From JABSSA01 sp039984715 (GTDB lineage Bacteria > Pseudomonadota > Alphaproteobacteria > Rhodobacterales > Rhodobacteraceae): a stretch of 64,000 nucleotides of DNA. The number at the start of each line of letters is the position of its first letter. Within the stretch, counting starts at the first letter, position 1. The DNA lies in NCBI GenBank assembly GCA_039984715.1, contig JBDWUA010000012.1, forward strand, positions 1 through 64,000, given 5' to 3'. The notes below the pieces were generated by a model. It had not been told where the DNA came from. It was given only the letters and a program-made list of their open reading frames with translations, and ran no database searches. The position numbers were made by a program, and so were the translations under genes. This document shows positions 25,213 to 34,309 of this stretch, piece by piece.

Positions 25213-26286
25213 ATGAAAACAGTGTTCCAAGGCCTCGCGGCGGTTGTCGTCGCTGCAATCGCCTATTTGGTTTCATGGCCTGTGCCGATAAATCCTGTCG
25301 CATTCACCGTGCCAGAAGATGCCGGATATAACGGAGTGTTTGCACCCAATGATCGGCTCGCAGCACTGCAATTCATCGACCTTGATGGGCGCAGTGGACC
25401 GGAGGATGCAGAGGTTGGGCCTGATGGTTTGATCTATGCGGCAGTTCACGAAGGCGAAATCATTCGGATAGAACAGGATGGCAGCATCACATCCTTTGCA
25501 CAAACGGATGGCAGACCTTTGGGGATTGAATTTGGCCCGGATGGCACTCTTTATGTTGCGGATGCTTACCGTGGCCTTCTGGCTGTAGATCAGGCGGGTG
25601 TGGTGACGCTGTTGACCGATAAGGTTGACGGCACACCAATCCTTTATGCGGATGACCTTGATGTCACGGCACAAGGGGTTGTCTATTTCAGCGATGCTTC
25701 AACTCGGTTCGGTGCGGAAAACAACGGTGGAACACTGCCCGCTTCTGTGTTGGATTTGATGGAACATTCGGCAAATGGGCGGGTGCTGAAATATGATACG
25801 GCAACGGGCGAAACGACAGTTTTTACGTCTGGATTGACCTTTGCCAATGGCGTGGCACTTAACCCAACCGAAGACGCTGTTTTTGTCGTGGAAACAGGGG
25901 ATTATCGAATTTGGCGAATGCCGCTGAACGGCGCGCAGGGTGAGGTGGTATTGGACAATTTGCCGGGCTTCCCTGACAACATTAATCCGGCACCTGACGG
26001 AACGTTTTGGGTTGGACTTGTCAGCCCGCGCAACGCACTCGTGGATAAACTGTCCAATCGCCCATTTTGGCGCAGTGTCATTATGCGCCTTCCGGATGCG
26101 GTTCGCCCCGCGCCAACGCGCTATGGCTTTGTTGCGCGCATTTCCGAAAGCGGCGAAATCCTTGAAACATTGCAAGACCCAAGCGGTGCTTATGCTTTAA
26201 CCACCGGCGCAGTCACTTTGCCGGATGGTCGAATCCTTGTCACGTCTTTGACAGAACAGAAACTGGGGATCTTGAATTCTCAATAA
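25213..26286 (+). CDS. SMP-30/strictosidine-synthase-like beta-propeller protein
   Basis: A 357-residue protein with an N-terminal hydrophobic helix (about 5-22, an uncleaved anchor or signal) followed by repeated propeller motifs: GPEDAEVGPDGLIYAAV, GIEFGPDGTLYVADAYRGLL, FANGVALNPTEDAVFVVET and FPDNINPAPDGTFWVGL. This is the strictosidine-synthase-like/gluconolactonase superfamily, which includes lactonases and esterases, with a calcium site near the conserved Asn and Asp. Real substrate unknown; the plant alkaloid reaction is not expected here. The start ATG 25213 has AGAGAG upstream. A good terminator follows the stop. Confidence 0.85.
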   Translation: MKTVFQGLAAVVVAAIAYLVSWPVPINPVAFTVPEDAGYNGVFAPNDRLAALQFIDLDGRSGPEDAEVGPDGLIYAAVHEGEIIRIEQDGSITSFAQTDGRPLGIEFGPDGTLYVADAYRGLLAVDQAGVVTLLTDKVDGTPILYADDLDVTAQGVVYFSDASTRFGAENNGGTLPASVLDLMEHSANGRVLKYDTATGETTVFTSGLTFANGVALNPTEDAVFVVETGDYRIWRMPLNGAQGEVVLDNLPGFPDNINPAPDGTFWVGLVSPRNALVDKLSNRPFWRSVIMRLPDAVRPAPTRYGFVARISESGEILETLQDPSGAYALTTGAVTLPDGRILVTSLTEQKLGILNSQ

Positions 26287-26315
26287 ATCGAATGCGGTGA
26301 ACACCGTTGCCGTCC

Positions 26316-26339
26316 ATCGACCTTGAGGGGTCGATTTTT
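26316..26339 (+). terminator. Rho-independent terminator of the beta-propeller gene
   Basis: ATCGACC and GGTCGAT pair around the loop TTGAGG and are followed at once by TTTT. It lies 30 bp after the stop codon, between convergent genes. Confidence 0.75.
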
Positions 26340-26363
26340 GCAACACTGGCTAAGTCACAACAC

Positions 26364-27413
26364 TTAAGGCGCGCGACGGCCCAAAAGCCAGACGAAGAAC
26401 ACACCTCCGACAAGGCCGGTCACGATACCAATCGGCATATCCTCGGGTGCCATAACTGTTCGCGCTGCGATATCCGCCCAAAGAAGAAAGATCGCGCCGA
26501 TCAAGGCGGATGCAGGCAAGACACGCGCGTAATCCCCGCCAACGAGCATCCGCGCGATATGTGGAACCATAAGGCCAACAAACCCGATTATTCCTGAAAA
26601 CGCGACCATCACGCCCGTGATAAGCGCCCCGACGACAAACACGGCAAGCCGAAACCGCGCCACGGGAATGCCAAGGGTCGCGGCCGTTTCATCCCCGACA
26701 GTCATTGCATTCAATTGCGTTGATTGGCTCATCAACCATATCCCGCTCATCAAGAGGACGATCAAAGGATAAAGAAGCTGGTTCCACTGCGCGAGACCAA
26801 GCCCGCCCAGCATCCAAAATACCACTGTATGAGAGGCACGTGGGTCGCCCAGAAAGATCAGCCCATTTGCTCCAGCCATGATGATGAAAGAGACCGCGAC
26901 ACCAGCAAGAACCAACCGGTCAGCGCTGGTGGCATCGGCAAGTCGCGACACCCCAAGAACGATGGCGGTTGCGGCCAACGCTCCGGCGAACGCCAAAAGC
27001 GGTACGGTCAGCAGCCCAAGAAAAAGGCCCGAATGCATCAGGGCAAAAATGGCACCAAAAGCGCCGCCCGATGAAATGCCCAGAAGATGTGGATCAGCAA
27101 GAGGATTGCGCGTCACGGCCTGAAGCGCCGCCCCAACCAATGCAAGCCCTGCCCCCACCATCATCGCCAAAAGGGCGCGCGGGAACCGGATTTCCCAAAC
27201 GATGGCCTCTCGGCCTTGGCTCCATGTTTGTTCGATGGATTCGGGTGACACCTTATTGGCCAAAACGCCCCATACCGTACCTGTGGGAACCGGAACGGCC
27301 CCCACGGATATCGCGATAGACAAAGAGATCAACAACAAGAGCAACCCACACACCGCAAGGATCGAACGCCGTCCTAGAATAGTGTGACCGGCACGTGTTG
27401 AGATCTCGTTCAT
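26364..27413 (-). CDS. FecCD-type ABC transporter permease
   Basis: A 349-residue protein with about ten membrane helices and FecCD (BtuC-like) signatures: RFPRALLAMMVGAGLALVGA, NPLADPHLLGISSGG, and the late GFVGLMVPHIARMLVGGDYA. Members import iron-siderophores, haem or cobalamin. It is third in the operon: ATPase, binding protein, permease, with 3 bp after the binding-protein stop. The substrate is not evident and no TonB receptor is near. Confidence 0.95.
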   Translation of the reverse strand: MNEISTRAGHTILGRRSILAVCGLLLLLISLSIAISVGAVPVPTGTVWGVLANKVSPESIEQTWSQGREAIVWEIRFPRALLAMMVGAGLALVGAALQAVTRNPLADPHLLGISSGGAFGAIFALMHSGLFLGLLTVPLLAFAGALAATAIVLGVSRLADATSADRLVLAGVAVSFIIMAGANGLIFLGDPRASHTVVFWMLGGLGLAQWNQLLYPLIVLLMSGIWLMSQSTQLNAMTVGDETAATLGIPVARFRLAVFVVGALITGVMVAFSGIIGFVGLMVPHIARMLVGGDYARVLPASALIGAIFLLWADIAARTVMAPEDMPIGIVTGLVGGVFFVWLLGRRAP

Positions 27414-27416
27414 GTG

Positions 27417-28352
27417 TTATTTGCCCCAGAACGCGTCTGCCAAGGTTTTGATCGCCTGAATATTACGCGGGCCTGGGGTGGCCTCGACATATTCAAGGGT
27501 AACAAAGCGGTCATTTTTAACGGCGTCGAGATTGGCAAAAGCTGGATTTGACATCATGAAGGCTTTCTTTTGTTCTGCGGTCACTTCACCATAGTTGACG
27601 ATAACGATGACTTCGGGATTGCGTTCAACCACTTCTTCCCACGTCACTGTACCCCAGCTTTTTTCGAAATCTTCCATAACATTTACACCACCTGCGGCCT
27701 CGATCAGTGCAGTTGGCATGGCGTACAGTCCGGCGGTGAAAGGTGCATCCTCACCACTGTCATAGACAAAAACCCGCAATGGATCACTGGTATCAAGGTT
27801 TTCGGAAAACGATGCAAGATCAGCTTTGTAACCGTCCACCAATGCATTCGCCCGGTCATCAACGCCAAAGATCGCGCCAAGTTTTGCGAGGTCAGCGTAC
27901 ATATCATCAATGCTGGCCTTGCCCGTATCCATGATGTGGCTACAGCTTTCCGTCAGTTCGTACACTTTGATCCCAAATGGCGCGAGGGTTTCTGGCGTCA
28001 CTTCCCCACCCACCTTCATGCCATAGTTCCAGCCCGCAAAGAAAAAATCAGCGTCAGCCCCAACCAGCACCTCTTTTGAAGGGTATTTCGCTGACAGTTC
28101 AGGCAATTCTTCCACGCCCGCACGCATACCTTCGTCCAGCGTTTTCCATCCGGATATGCCCGTGTACCCCACCATACGATCAGCCAGTCCCAAGACCAGC
28201 ATCATCTCGGTCAGGTTGACATCATTCGAAATTGCGCGTTCCGGCGGGGCGTCAAATGTCACTGTACGATCACAGCTTTGGACAGTGGTTTCGGCCCAAG
28301 CCAGCCCCGCACTAAGGCCGAGCGAAAGCGCGCTGAGAACAACAAGTCTCAT
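27417..28352 (-). CDS. Periplasmic metal-chelate/B12-type ABC substrate-binding protein
   Basis: A 311-residue protein with a signal peptide (MRLVVLSALSLGLSAGLAWA, cut before ETTV). It is a class III (BtuF/FepB-like) binding protein: ERAISNDVNLTEMMLVLGLADRMVGYTG in lobe 1, a long helix with ANALVDGYKADL, and ERNPEVIVIVNYG in lobe 2. The two cysteines (SCDR, SCSH) may pair. Ligand unknown: an iron chelate, cobalamin or another corrinoid is possible. Middle gene of the operon. Confidence 0.9.
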   Translation of the reverse strand: MRLVVLSALSLGLSAGLAWAETTVQSCDRTVTFDAPPERAISNDVNLTEMMLVLGLADRMVGYTGISGWKTLDEGMRAGVEELPELSAKYPSKEVLVGADADFFFAGWNYGMKVGGEVTPETLAPFGIKVYELTESCSHIMDTGKASIDDMYADLAKLGAIFGVDDRANALVDGYKADLASFSENLDTSDPLRVFVYDSGEDAPFTAGLYAMPTALIEAAGGVNVMEDFEKSWGTVTWEEVVERNPEVIVIVNYGEVTAEQKKAFMMSNPAFANLDAVKNDRFVTLEYVEATPGPRNIQAIKTLADAFWGK

Positions 28353-28369
28353 TTCTATTTCCCTTTAAT

Positions 28370-29221
28370 CTATAGATGGAATGTCAGATGTTTTGTATCG
28401 CTGGGTACAAGCTGTTCTTGCCTAGCTGTCACACAGAAAGCCTGTGAAACCGACGTTTCGGTGAAAACGGTTTCTGGTGATCCAAAGCCAAGCGGATGAC
28501 CTGCTTGCAGCAGCAACACATCATCACACACAGCCGCCGCCATGTTCAGGTCATGCAACGAAGTCACAATTGTCAGCGGAAGATCACGGATCAATGCAAG
28601 GACCTCAAGTTGATGGCGGATATCAAGGTGGTTGGTTGGTTCATCCAGAATCAACAGACGTGGTTCTTGGGCCAGCGCACGGGCAACCATGACACGCTGA
28701 CGTTCGCCCCCGGACAACGTGCCGAATTGACGTTGTGCGAATACACTCAGGCCCAGTTTGTCCAATGCGTTCTGAACGATAGCCGTGTCTCGCGCACCGG
28801 ACATAACGGCAAAGCCTCTGCGATGTGGGGTACGTCCCAGGGCTACGATCTCACGCACGGTTAATGCGAAGTCAGTGGGTTGCTCTTGCAAGACCGCCGC
28901 CACAGATTGTGCAACCTCGCGGGCCGAAACAGACCAAATATCCACACCGTCAACGCTGACTGTGCCAGATGTGGGCGTGTGGTAGCGGTACAGCAGGCGA
29001 AGCAGTGTCGATTTACCAGCACCGTTAGGGCCAACGACGCCCAAGACCCGACCCGGAGCCAAGTCAAAACTGACGGGATGAAGGATTGTTTGCTTGCTTC
29101 TTGGCACGGACCAACTGGCATCCTTAACCGAAAGCCACGCCGATGCATTTGCCTGTCCATCTGAGCTTTGGAAATTCTGCGACGTCTCAAAGGGAACGTT
29201 ATCACTTGTGAGGTCTCTCAT
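28370..29221 (-). CDS. ABC transporter ATP-binding protein (FecE type)
   Basis: A 283-residue ATPase with Walker A GPNGAGKST (64-72), Q-loop region VLQEQPTDF, signature LSGGERQRV, Walker B LLILDEPTNHLD and switch TSLHDLN. FecE/BtuD-type subunits power import of metal chelates. The first about 30 residues are a poorly conserved extension. The start is set at ATG 29221, which has AAGGGA upstream; ATG 29266 would add 15 residues. First gene of the operon with the binding protein and permease. Confidence 0.92.
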   Translation of the reverse strand: MRDLTSDNVPFETSQNFQSSDGQANASAWLSVKDASWSVPRSKQTILHPVSFDLAPGRVLGVVGPNGAGKSTLLRLLYRYHTPTSGTVSVDGVDIWSVSAREVAQSVAAVLQEQPTDFALTVREIVALGRTPHRRGFAVMSGARDTAIVQNALDKLGLSVFAQRQFGTLSGGERQRVMVARALAQEPRLLILDEPTNHLDIRHQLEVLALIRDLPLTIVTSLHDLNMAAAVCDDVLLLQAGHPLGFGSPETVFTETSVSQAFCVTARQEQLVPSDTKHLTFHL

Positions 29222-29758
29222 GTGTCCAATCCCTTCATTCCGCTCAAATATGCGTTGGCAAGGCACGTTCCACTGCGTCCACTTTGCAAACGATCATTGA
29301 CCTCACAACCGCCGCGGCACTGCGTACAAATAGACAAGACCGGCGTTTCGTCAAGCATACTATTAAGTGCCTAAAAAGTGTTATTATGTAACATTTCGCC
29401 ATGTAGTCCGAACTATTTTACACCGTCAAGCAAGTTTGGTTACCTACATTATGCAACGAGAAAAAGTTCGCCGGCGCGGTCCATTCCAGTTGGTTTCATT
29501 GGAACAAAACGGAAGAAAATCCAACGATGTGAAACTGGTATGCAGTTTGAATTTCTGAATGACGTTTCAGTCCGCACGGCTTTTGAAAAGAAGATCGTGG
29601 TCATTTTCAAGGAAAAACAAAAGCCCAAGTCCAGCTGAATGCGACGGCAATGTTGGCGTTCAAAGGGTCACGTTCGATCACCGATAAATCACTTGTGGGT
29701 ATTCAGAACGCGGTTTTCGGGTTATAGTTGGGTCAAAGCCCAACAGAGGCGTGAGCAG
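29222..29758. other. Divergent intergenic region with a perfect palindrome
   Basis: This is 537 bases between the metal-chelate ABC operon and the lipoprotein gene. Small frames around 29378-29638 have no motif, although the last about 30 codons (MQFEFLNDVSVRTAF region) look mildly coding-like. The most notable element is the TGTTA-N5-TAACA palindrome at 29379-29393. Confidence 0.45.
29379..29393. promoter_or_regulatory. Palindrome TGTTA-N5-TAACA, possible operator of the ABC operon
   Basis: Two perfect 5-base arms (TGTTA at 29379-29383 and TAACA at 29389-29393) with the spacer TTATG lie in an AT-rich segment about 158 bp before the ABC ATPase start. Metal-dependent regulators often use such sites, but it does not match a consensus I can name with confidence. 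Confidence 0.4.
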
Positions 29759-30283
29759 ATGATCAGATTTATTCCCCTAATCGCCGCATTGGCTGTGGCC
29801 GGTTGCGATCCGGCTGTGACCCGACATACAGATACTCCGTTGGATTTGGTTCAATCTTCTGCACCACCCGGCAAAGATGCATCCGCGTGTTGGAGCAAAA
29901 CCGAAACGCCAGCGACATTGGAAACGCAAACGCAGAAAATCTTGGTCAAGCCTGCGCAATTGGGCCCAGACGGTCATATTCAAGAAGCCCCGCAATATCG
30001 GACAGAGTCGCGCGCCACGGTGGTCACGGCTCGGCAAGACAACTGGTTTCAAACCCCCTGCCCCAGCGCTTGGACTCCTGCGTTTATCTCTTCGGTTCAG
30101 CGCGCACTGACGGCGCGTGGTGCGTATGACGGGGCAATATCGGGCGAAGTCGATGCGCAGACACGCGCGGCCATCTTAGCGTATCAACAAGACCGCGGGT
30201 TAAACAGTGCGACACTATCCGTTGAAACGGCGCAAGCCTTGGGATTGTGGGTCGTCGATTTTGACCGGGATACATCAAGCTAA
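29759..30283 (+). CDS. Lipoprotein with a peptidoglycan-binding domain
   Basis: A 174-residue protein with a lipoprotein signal ending in VAGC (C16), so it should be lipidated and held in the envelope. Residues about 105-165 form a PG_binding_1 domain (SVQRALTARGAYDGAISGEVDAQTRAAILAYQQDRGL). The linker between is polar and disordered. It probably links an envelope process to the cell wall; no enzyme domain is present. The start is ATG 29759; the longer frame upstream lacks a signal. A possible terminator follows. Confidence 0.85.
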   Translation: MIRFIPLIAALAVAGCDPAVTRHTDTPLDLVQSSAPPGKDASACWSKTETPATLETQTQKILVKPAQLGPDGHIQEAPQYRTESRATVVTARQDNWFQTPCPSAWTPAFISSVQRALTARGAYDGAISGEVDAQTRAAILAYQQDRGLNSATLSVETAQALGLWVVDFDRDTSS

Positions 30284-30285
30284 AG

Positions 30286-30336
30286 GATCACAAAGCGCGC
30301 ATCGCGTCGTCTTTGCCGATTGTGATCGTCGTTTTT
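30286..30336 (+). terminator. Possible terminator after the lipoprotein gene
   Basis: GATCACAA (30286-30293) and TTGTGATC (30320-30327) can pair around a 26-base loop, followed by GTCGTTTTT. The loop is long, so this is tentative. Confidence 0.35.
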
Positions 30337-30377
30337 GATCTGTTTCAAGGTCAATCTTGGCCCTAGTCTCAACACCT

Positions 30378-31061
30378 ATGAGCTATGTTCTTCATTATGC
30401 GCCGGACAATGCGTCCCTCATCGTGCGGATGACGCTGGACGCGTTGGACGTTCCATTCAAAACGACCTTGGTTGACCGGCGTGTGTCCGAACAAAAAAGC
30501 GCTGCGTATCTGACGCTGAACCCTGCGGGTCGCATTCCGGTTTTGGAGACGCCTGAAGGTCCGGTATTTGAAACGGCCGCCATCCTGTTGTGGATCACAG
30601 ATCGACATGCTGGGTTGGCTCCTATCGCGGGGCATGAGGATCGGGGATCGTTTCTGGCGTGGTTGTTCTTTTGTTCGAACACGTTGCATGCGCATTTGCG
30701 ATTGCTGTTTTATCCGGATCAGTTGGTTGGACCAGATCATACGGACGCAGTTCAACGTGGTGCGGCGCGCAACATTCGCGACGATTTAACGCTGCTGGAT
30801 CGCGCGGCAGGGCATGTGTTTGGGGCAGAGCATATCCAAATGATTGATTTCTATATCGCGGCCTGTTTGCGGTGGTGCGCGCTTTATGGGCCATCAGATC
30901 ACAGCTGGTTCCGGTTGGATGATTACCCGGAGCTGGCGGGTTTGGCCGCGCGGGTTGATGCCCATCCCGCCACACAGCGGGCACAACTGGCCGAGAGTTT
31001 GGGGCCCACCCCGTTTTCGGCCCCCAGTTTCCCAACCCCTTTGGAAGGGAGTGCGCTGTAA
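30378..31061 (+). CDS. Glutathione S-transferase family protein
   Basis: A 227-residue protein with an N-terminal thioredoxin-like GST domain (MSYVLHYAPDNASLIVRMTLDALD; NPAGRIPVLETPEG with the cis-Pro, and ETAAILLWITDRH, the usual E-[ST]-x-A glutathione site altered to ETAA) and an all-helical C-terminal domain. Substrate unknown. The start is ATG 30378. The TAA stop overlaps the sdaA start by one base (TAATG), so the two are translationally coupled. Confidence 0.9.
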   Translation: MSYVLHYAPDNASLIVRMTLDALDVPFKTTLVDRRVSEQKSAAYLTLNPAGRIPVLETPEGPVFETAAILLWITDRHAGLAPIAGHEDRGSFLAWLFFCSNTLHAHLRLLFYPDQLVGPDHTDAVQRGAARNIRDDLTLLDRAAGHVFGAEHIQMIDFYIAACLRWCALYGPSDHSWFRLDDYPELAGLAARVDAHPATQRAQLAESLGPTPFSAPSFPTPLEGSAL

Positions 31062-32434
31062 TGTTTCTATCGGTATTTGACATGTTCAAAGTCGGTATAG
31101 GTCCATCATCGTCCCATACGATGGGGCCGATGGTGGCAGCTGCACGGTTTTTGGACATGATGCGAGCGTCGCCCTTTTCGTTTGCCGGGTTGCGGGCGTC
31201 ATTGCATGGATCGCTGGCCTTTACCGGAGTGGGCCATGCCACTGACCGGGCGACGATCCTTGGGTTATGCGGGGTAACACCCGAGGAATACGATCACGAC
31301 AAAGCCGAAGCTTTGCTGGCCCAAGTGCGTGATACGCGGATGATCGACCTGGATGGGTTGGGCCAATTGCAGTTCGATACGGCGCGTGACTTGGCATTTG
31401 ATTACGATACGCAGTTGACTGGGCATGCCAACGGAATGGTTTTGATGGCCACCGACGGGCAAGGTGATGTCACGTTGCGGCAAGTGTTTTATTCCATCGG
31501 TGGCGGGTTCGTCATGACCGAGGAAGAATTGCACGCAGGATTGGCGACAGACGAAGGTGACCCGGTGCCATTTCCGTTCAAGACGGCTGCGGAAATGTTG
31601 GAGATGTCTGAGGCCAGCGGCAAAAGCATCGCCCAGATGAAACGGGCCAACGAAGTATCGCGCAATGGCGAAATTCGCCTGAAGTCGGGAACACAGCGCC
31701 TGTGGGATGTTATGAATGCCTGCATTGATCGCGGCCTCAGCCAGGACGGCATTCTTCCGGGTGGTTTGCAGGTCAAGCGGCGGGCCAAGGGCATTCATCA
31801 GAAATTGCTCGAAGAACGGGGCATGAACTTGACGGCTCCGCACACGATCAATGATTGGATGAGCATGTATGCGATGGCCGTGAACGAAGAAAACGCCGCC
31901 GGTGGTCAAGTTGTGACGGCCCCCACCAATGGTGCAGCGGGCGTTTTGCCAGCGACCCTGCGGTACTATCTGGATCACGTCCCCGGCGCTTCCAACGCGC
32001 ATGTTGAGGATTTTCTTTTGACGGCGGCAGCGATTGGCGGGTTGGTCAAATTCAATGCGTCAATTTCCGGGGCCGAAGCGGGTTGCCAAGCCGAAGTGGG
32101 TTCAGCGGCTGCAATGGCGGCTGCGGGGTTGTGCGCCGTCATGGGCGGCACCCCGCAACAGGTCGAGAACGCGGCAGAAATTGCGTTAGAACATCATCTG
32201 GGCATGACATGCGATCCTGTCAAAGGTCTGGTCCAAGTGCCGTGTATCGAACGCAACGGTTTGGGCGCGATCAAGGCGGTGTCGGCAGCCTCTTTGGCTT
32301 TGCGTGGGGATGGCACACATCTGGTTCCGCTGGATGCGTGCATTGAAACAATGCGCCAAACCGGCGTAGATATGAGCGAAAAATACAAAGAAACCTCTTT
32401 GGGGGGCTTAGCGGTCAATATCCCCAATTGCTGA
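31061..32434 (+). CDS. sdaA: L-serine ammonia-lyase (L-serine dehydratase)
   Basis: A 457-residue single-chain 4Fe-4S enzyme converting L-serine to pyruvate and ammonia. The beta domain begins MFLSVFDMFKVGIGPSSSHTMGP, with the SSSHTMGP motif; the catalytic alpha domain contains the NGAAGVLPA block, GAEAGCQAEVGSAAAMAAAGL and CDPVKGLVQVPCIERN, whose cysteines hold the cluster. Length is normal for the single-chain type. Coupled to the GST gene upstream. Confidence 0.96.
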   Translation: MFLSVFDMFKVGIGPSSSHTMGPMVAAARFLDMMRASPFSFAGLRASLHGSLAFTGVGHATDRATILGLCGVTPEEYDHDKAEALLAQVRDTRMIDLDGLGQLQFDTARDLAFDYDTQLTGHANGMVLMATDGQGDVTLRQVFYSIGGGFVMTEEELHAGLATDEGDPVPFPFKTAAEMLEMSEASGKSIAQMKRANEVSRNGEIRLKSGTQRLWDVMNACIDRGLSQDGILPGGLQVKRRAKGIHQKLLEERGMNLTAPHTINDWMSMYAMAVNEENAAGGQVVTAPTNGAAGVLPATLRYYLDHVPGASNAHVEDFLLTAAAIGGLVKFNASISGAEAGCQAEVGSAAAMAAAGLCAVMGGTPQQVENAAEIALEHHLGMTCDPVKGLVQVPCIERNGLGAIKAVSAASLALRGDGTHLVPLDACIETMRQTGVDMSEKYKETSLGGLAVNIPNC

Positions 32435-32613
32435 TCACCGCCAAGTTTGATCTGTGTGACGCTAAATGAGACCGATACGTAGCCCAATCACCTGCCTGCG
32501 CCATTTAGCCCAATTTTACTGACACATATTGTGCAAAGACTGACGCTGATCAACATCATGATCGCTCAGTTCCTTGTATAGACGAAACTTTCTGGTGTTC
32601 GTACTTTTCTGGT

Positions 32614-33558
32614 ATGACTCAAGATCGCCCTCAGCTCGGCATATTATTGATGTTGGGATTTTGCATCGTCGCACCAATTGGGGACGCGGTTGCAAAACTC
32701 TTGGGTGAAACGATTCCGGTTGGCCAATTGCTTTTGATCCGGTTTGCCGTGCAAGTCGTTCTTCTTGTCCCGTTGGTGTGGTTGACCCGTCGCCCTTGGC
32801 GCGTCTCTGGATCCATCCTGTGGTTGGTTGTCTTGCGCACAGTTCTGCACATTTTTGGCATCGGTGCGATGTTCGCAGCCTTGCGGTTTCTGCCGTTGGC
32901 CGATGCCATTGCGATTGCATTTGTGATGCCATTCATCATGTTGATCTTGGGCAAATACGTTCTGGGTGAAGAAGTCGGAAACCGACGGATGCTGGCCTGT
33001 TTGATCGGTTTCATCGGTACGTTATTCGTTGTTCAACCCAGCTTTGTCGAAGTGGGCTGGCCTGCCCTTCTACCGTTGGTGGTCGCTGTCAACTTTGCGA
33101 TATTTATTTTGATCACGCGTAAGATTGCGAAAACAACCGATCCGATAGGGCTTCAGGCTGTTAGCGGCATTCTCGCGATCATCATCATCACCCCTGTCCT
33201 ATTTCTCTTTCAAAACAGCGGTGTGACCGCATTGAGTTTGAAAAGCCCAACGATGTTTGAATGGACGCTCTTGCTCGCGATTGGCGGGTTGGGCACTTCC
33301 GCACACCTGCTGATGACGTGGTCATTGCGTTATGCGCCATCCACCATGTTGGCACCGATGCAATATCTGGAAATCCCTATCGCCACAGTAATCGGTTTCA
33401 TCGTATTTTCGGATTTGCCGAATGAGATGGCCACGATAGGAATTCTGATCATCATGGCAGCGGGACTTTACGTTGTCATGCGGGAACGGTCCATCGCGTT
33501 GAAGCAGGCGCCTCCTGCAAAACCCGAACCAAAGTACGAACCCTCGCCCGCGGGATAA
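32614..33558 (+). CDS. DMT-family (EamA) transporter
   Basis: A 314-residue protein with ten membrane helices in two EamA repeats (first about 10-135, second about 150-290) and a Pro/Lys-rich cytoplasmic tail. Members export amino acids or other metabolites; the substrate is unknown. Its 3' end overlaps that of thiN on the other strand by 83 bp. Confidence 0.92.
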   Translation: MTQDRPQLGILLMLGFCIVAPIGDAVAKLLGETIPVGQLLLIRFAVQVVLLVPLVWLTRRPWRVSGSILWLVVLRTVLHIFGIGAMFAALRFLPLADAIAIAFVMPFIMLILGKYVLGEEVGNRRMLACLIGFIGTLFVVQPSFVEVGWPALLPLVVAVNFAIFILITRKIAKTTDPIGLQAVSGILAIIIITPVLFLFQNSGVTALSLKSPTMFEWTLLLAIGGLGTSAHLLMTWSLRYAPSTMLAPMQYLEIPIATVIGFIVFSDLPNEMATIGILIIMAAGLYVVMRERSIALKQAPPAKPEPKYEPSPAG

Positions 33559-34168
33559 AGGCAAGCATGCCTGGCGCATCCATTCGTAAGTGAACGGGCC
33601 CGGACGCTTGGTTTGATGTCCCAATCTTGCCCGACGGTGCAAAATCCAACCCATCAATTGGCCATTTCAACCCGTCCGACGTTCCCGATGTCGAGGCCAG
33701 TGGGAACAAAGACACGACATCACCCGATTCGGTTGGAAGCACGATATCCTTGGGCAAATGAAACACCACTTCTGTTTCGCCTATGACAATAATGGTTTGA
33801 TCGCGATGCGTGATTAAGGCATTCAAGACAGCCATTTGATGATCCATGCGTCCACCGGTGAATCCGACGGCCAGAATCGCAGGTGATTTGATGTTGTTTA
33901 GGGCCTTTTCAAAGTCGGTACTGTCCTGTTCCACGATTTTGTGGAGCCGATTTTGACCAATTCGCCCCAATTCCGCCGCATTTACAGAGTCAAAATCACC
34001 TATTACGGCGGCTGGTGTTGCCCCTGCTGCTAACACCAGAGCAAGGCCGCCATCTACCGCAACACATTGATCTGACAACGATAATGCCTGCTTCACGTCA
34101 TTGACCTGAGCCACGCCACCCCCGACAAGGGTTATTGGTTCCAAACTGTAAACAATTTTATGATTCAT
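33476..34168 (-). CDS. thiN: Thiamine pyrophosphokinase
   Basis: A 230-residue enzyme transferring pyrophosphate from ATP to thiamine, giving the cofactor TDP. Motifs: LVGGGVA and VAVDGGLA at the N-terminus, GDFDS, DSTDFEKAL, GFTGGRMDHQMAVLNAL, and a C-terminal beta domain with VSLFPL. The start is set at ATG 34168 (MNHKIVYSLEPI). No other thiamine gene is near, so it may serve salvage. Tail-to-tail overlap with the DMT gene. Confidence 0.93.
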   Translation of the reverse strand: MNHKIVYSLEPITLVGGGVAQVNDVKQALSLSDQCVAVDGGLALVLAAGATPAAVIGDFDSVNAAELGRIGQNRLHKIVEQDSTDFEKALNNIKSPAILAVGFTGGRMDHQMAVLNALITHRDQTIIVIGETEVVFHLPKDIVLPTESGDVVSLFPLASTSGTSDGLKWPIDGLDFAPSGKIGTSNQASGPVHLRMDAPGMLAFIPRARVRTLVRVLQEAPASTRWTVPA

Positions 34169-34309
34169 CTCATTTTCATGCAATATGTAGAAACAGATCA
34201 CAATCTTGCCGTAAAATGATACGTTCGTTGGCAAAATTTCGGGCCGAAATAGCCCGGTCTCGTTTAGTAAATATAGCCTGCACAAGACGGCAGAGGACGG
34301 GCATCCGTG

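Noticed and set aside
29378..29638. 86-codon frame in the divergent region before the lipoprotein gene
   Set aside because: No ribosome site or motif, and it begins inside a probable operator palindrome; kept only as a remark in the intergenic entry.
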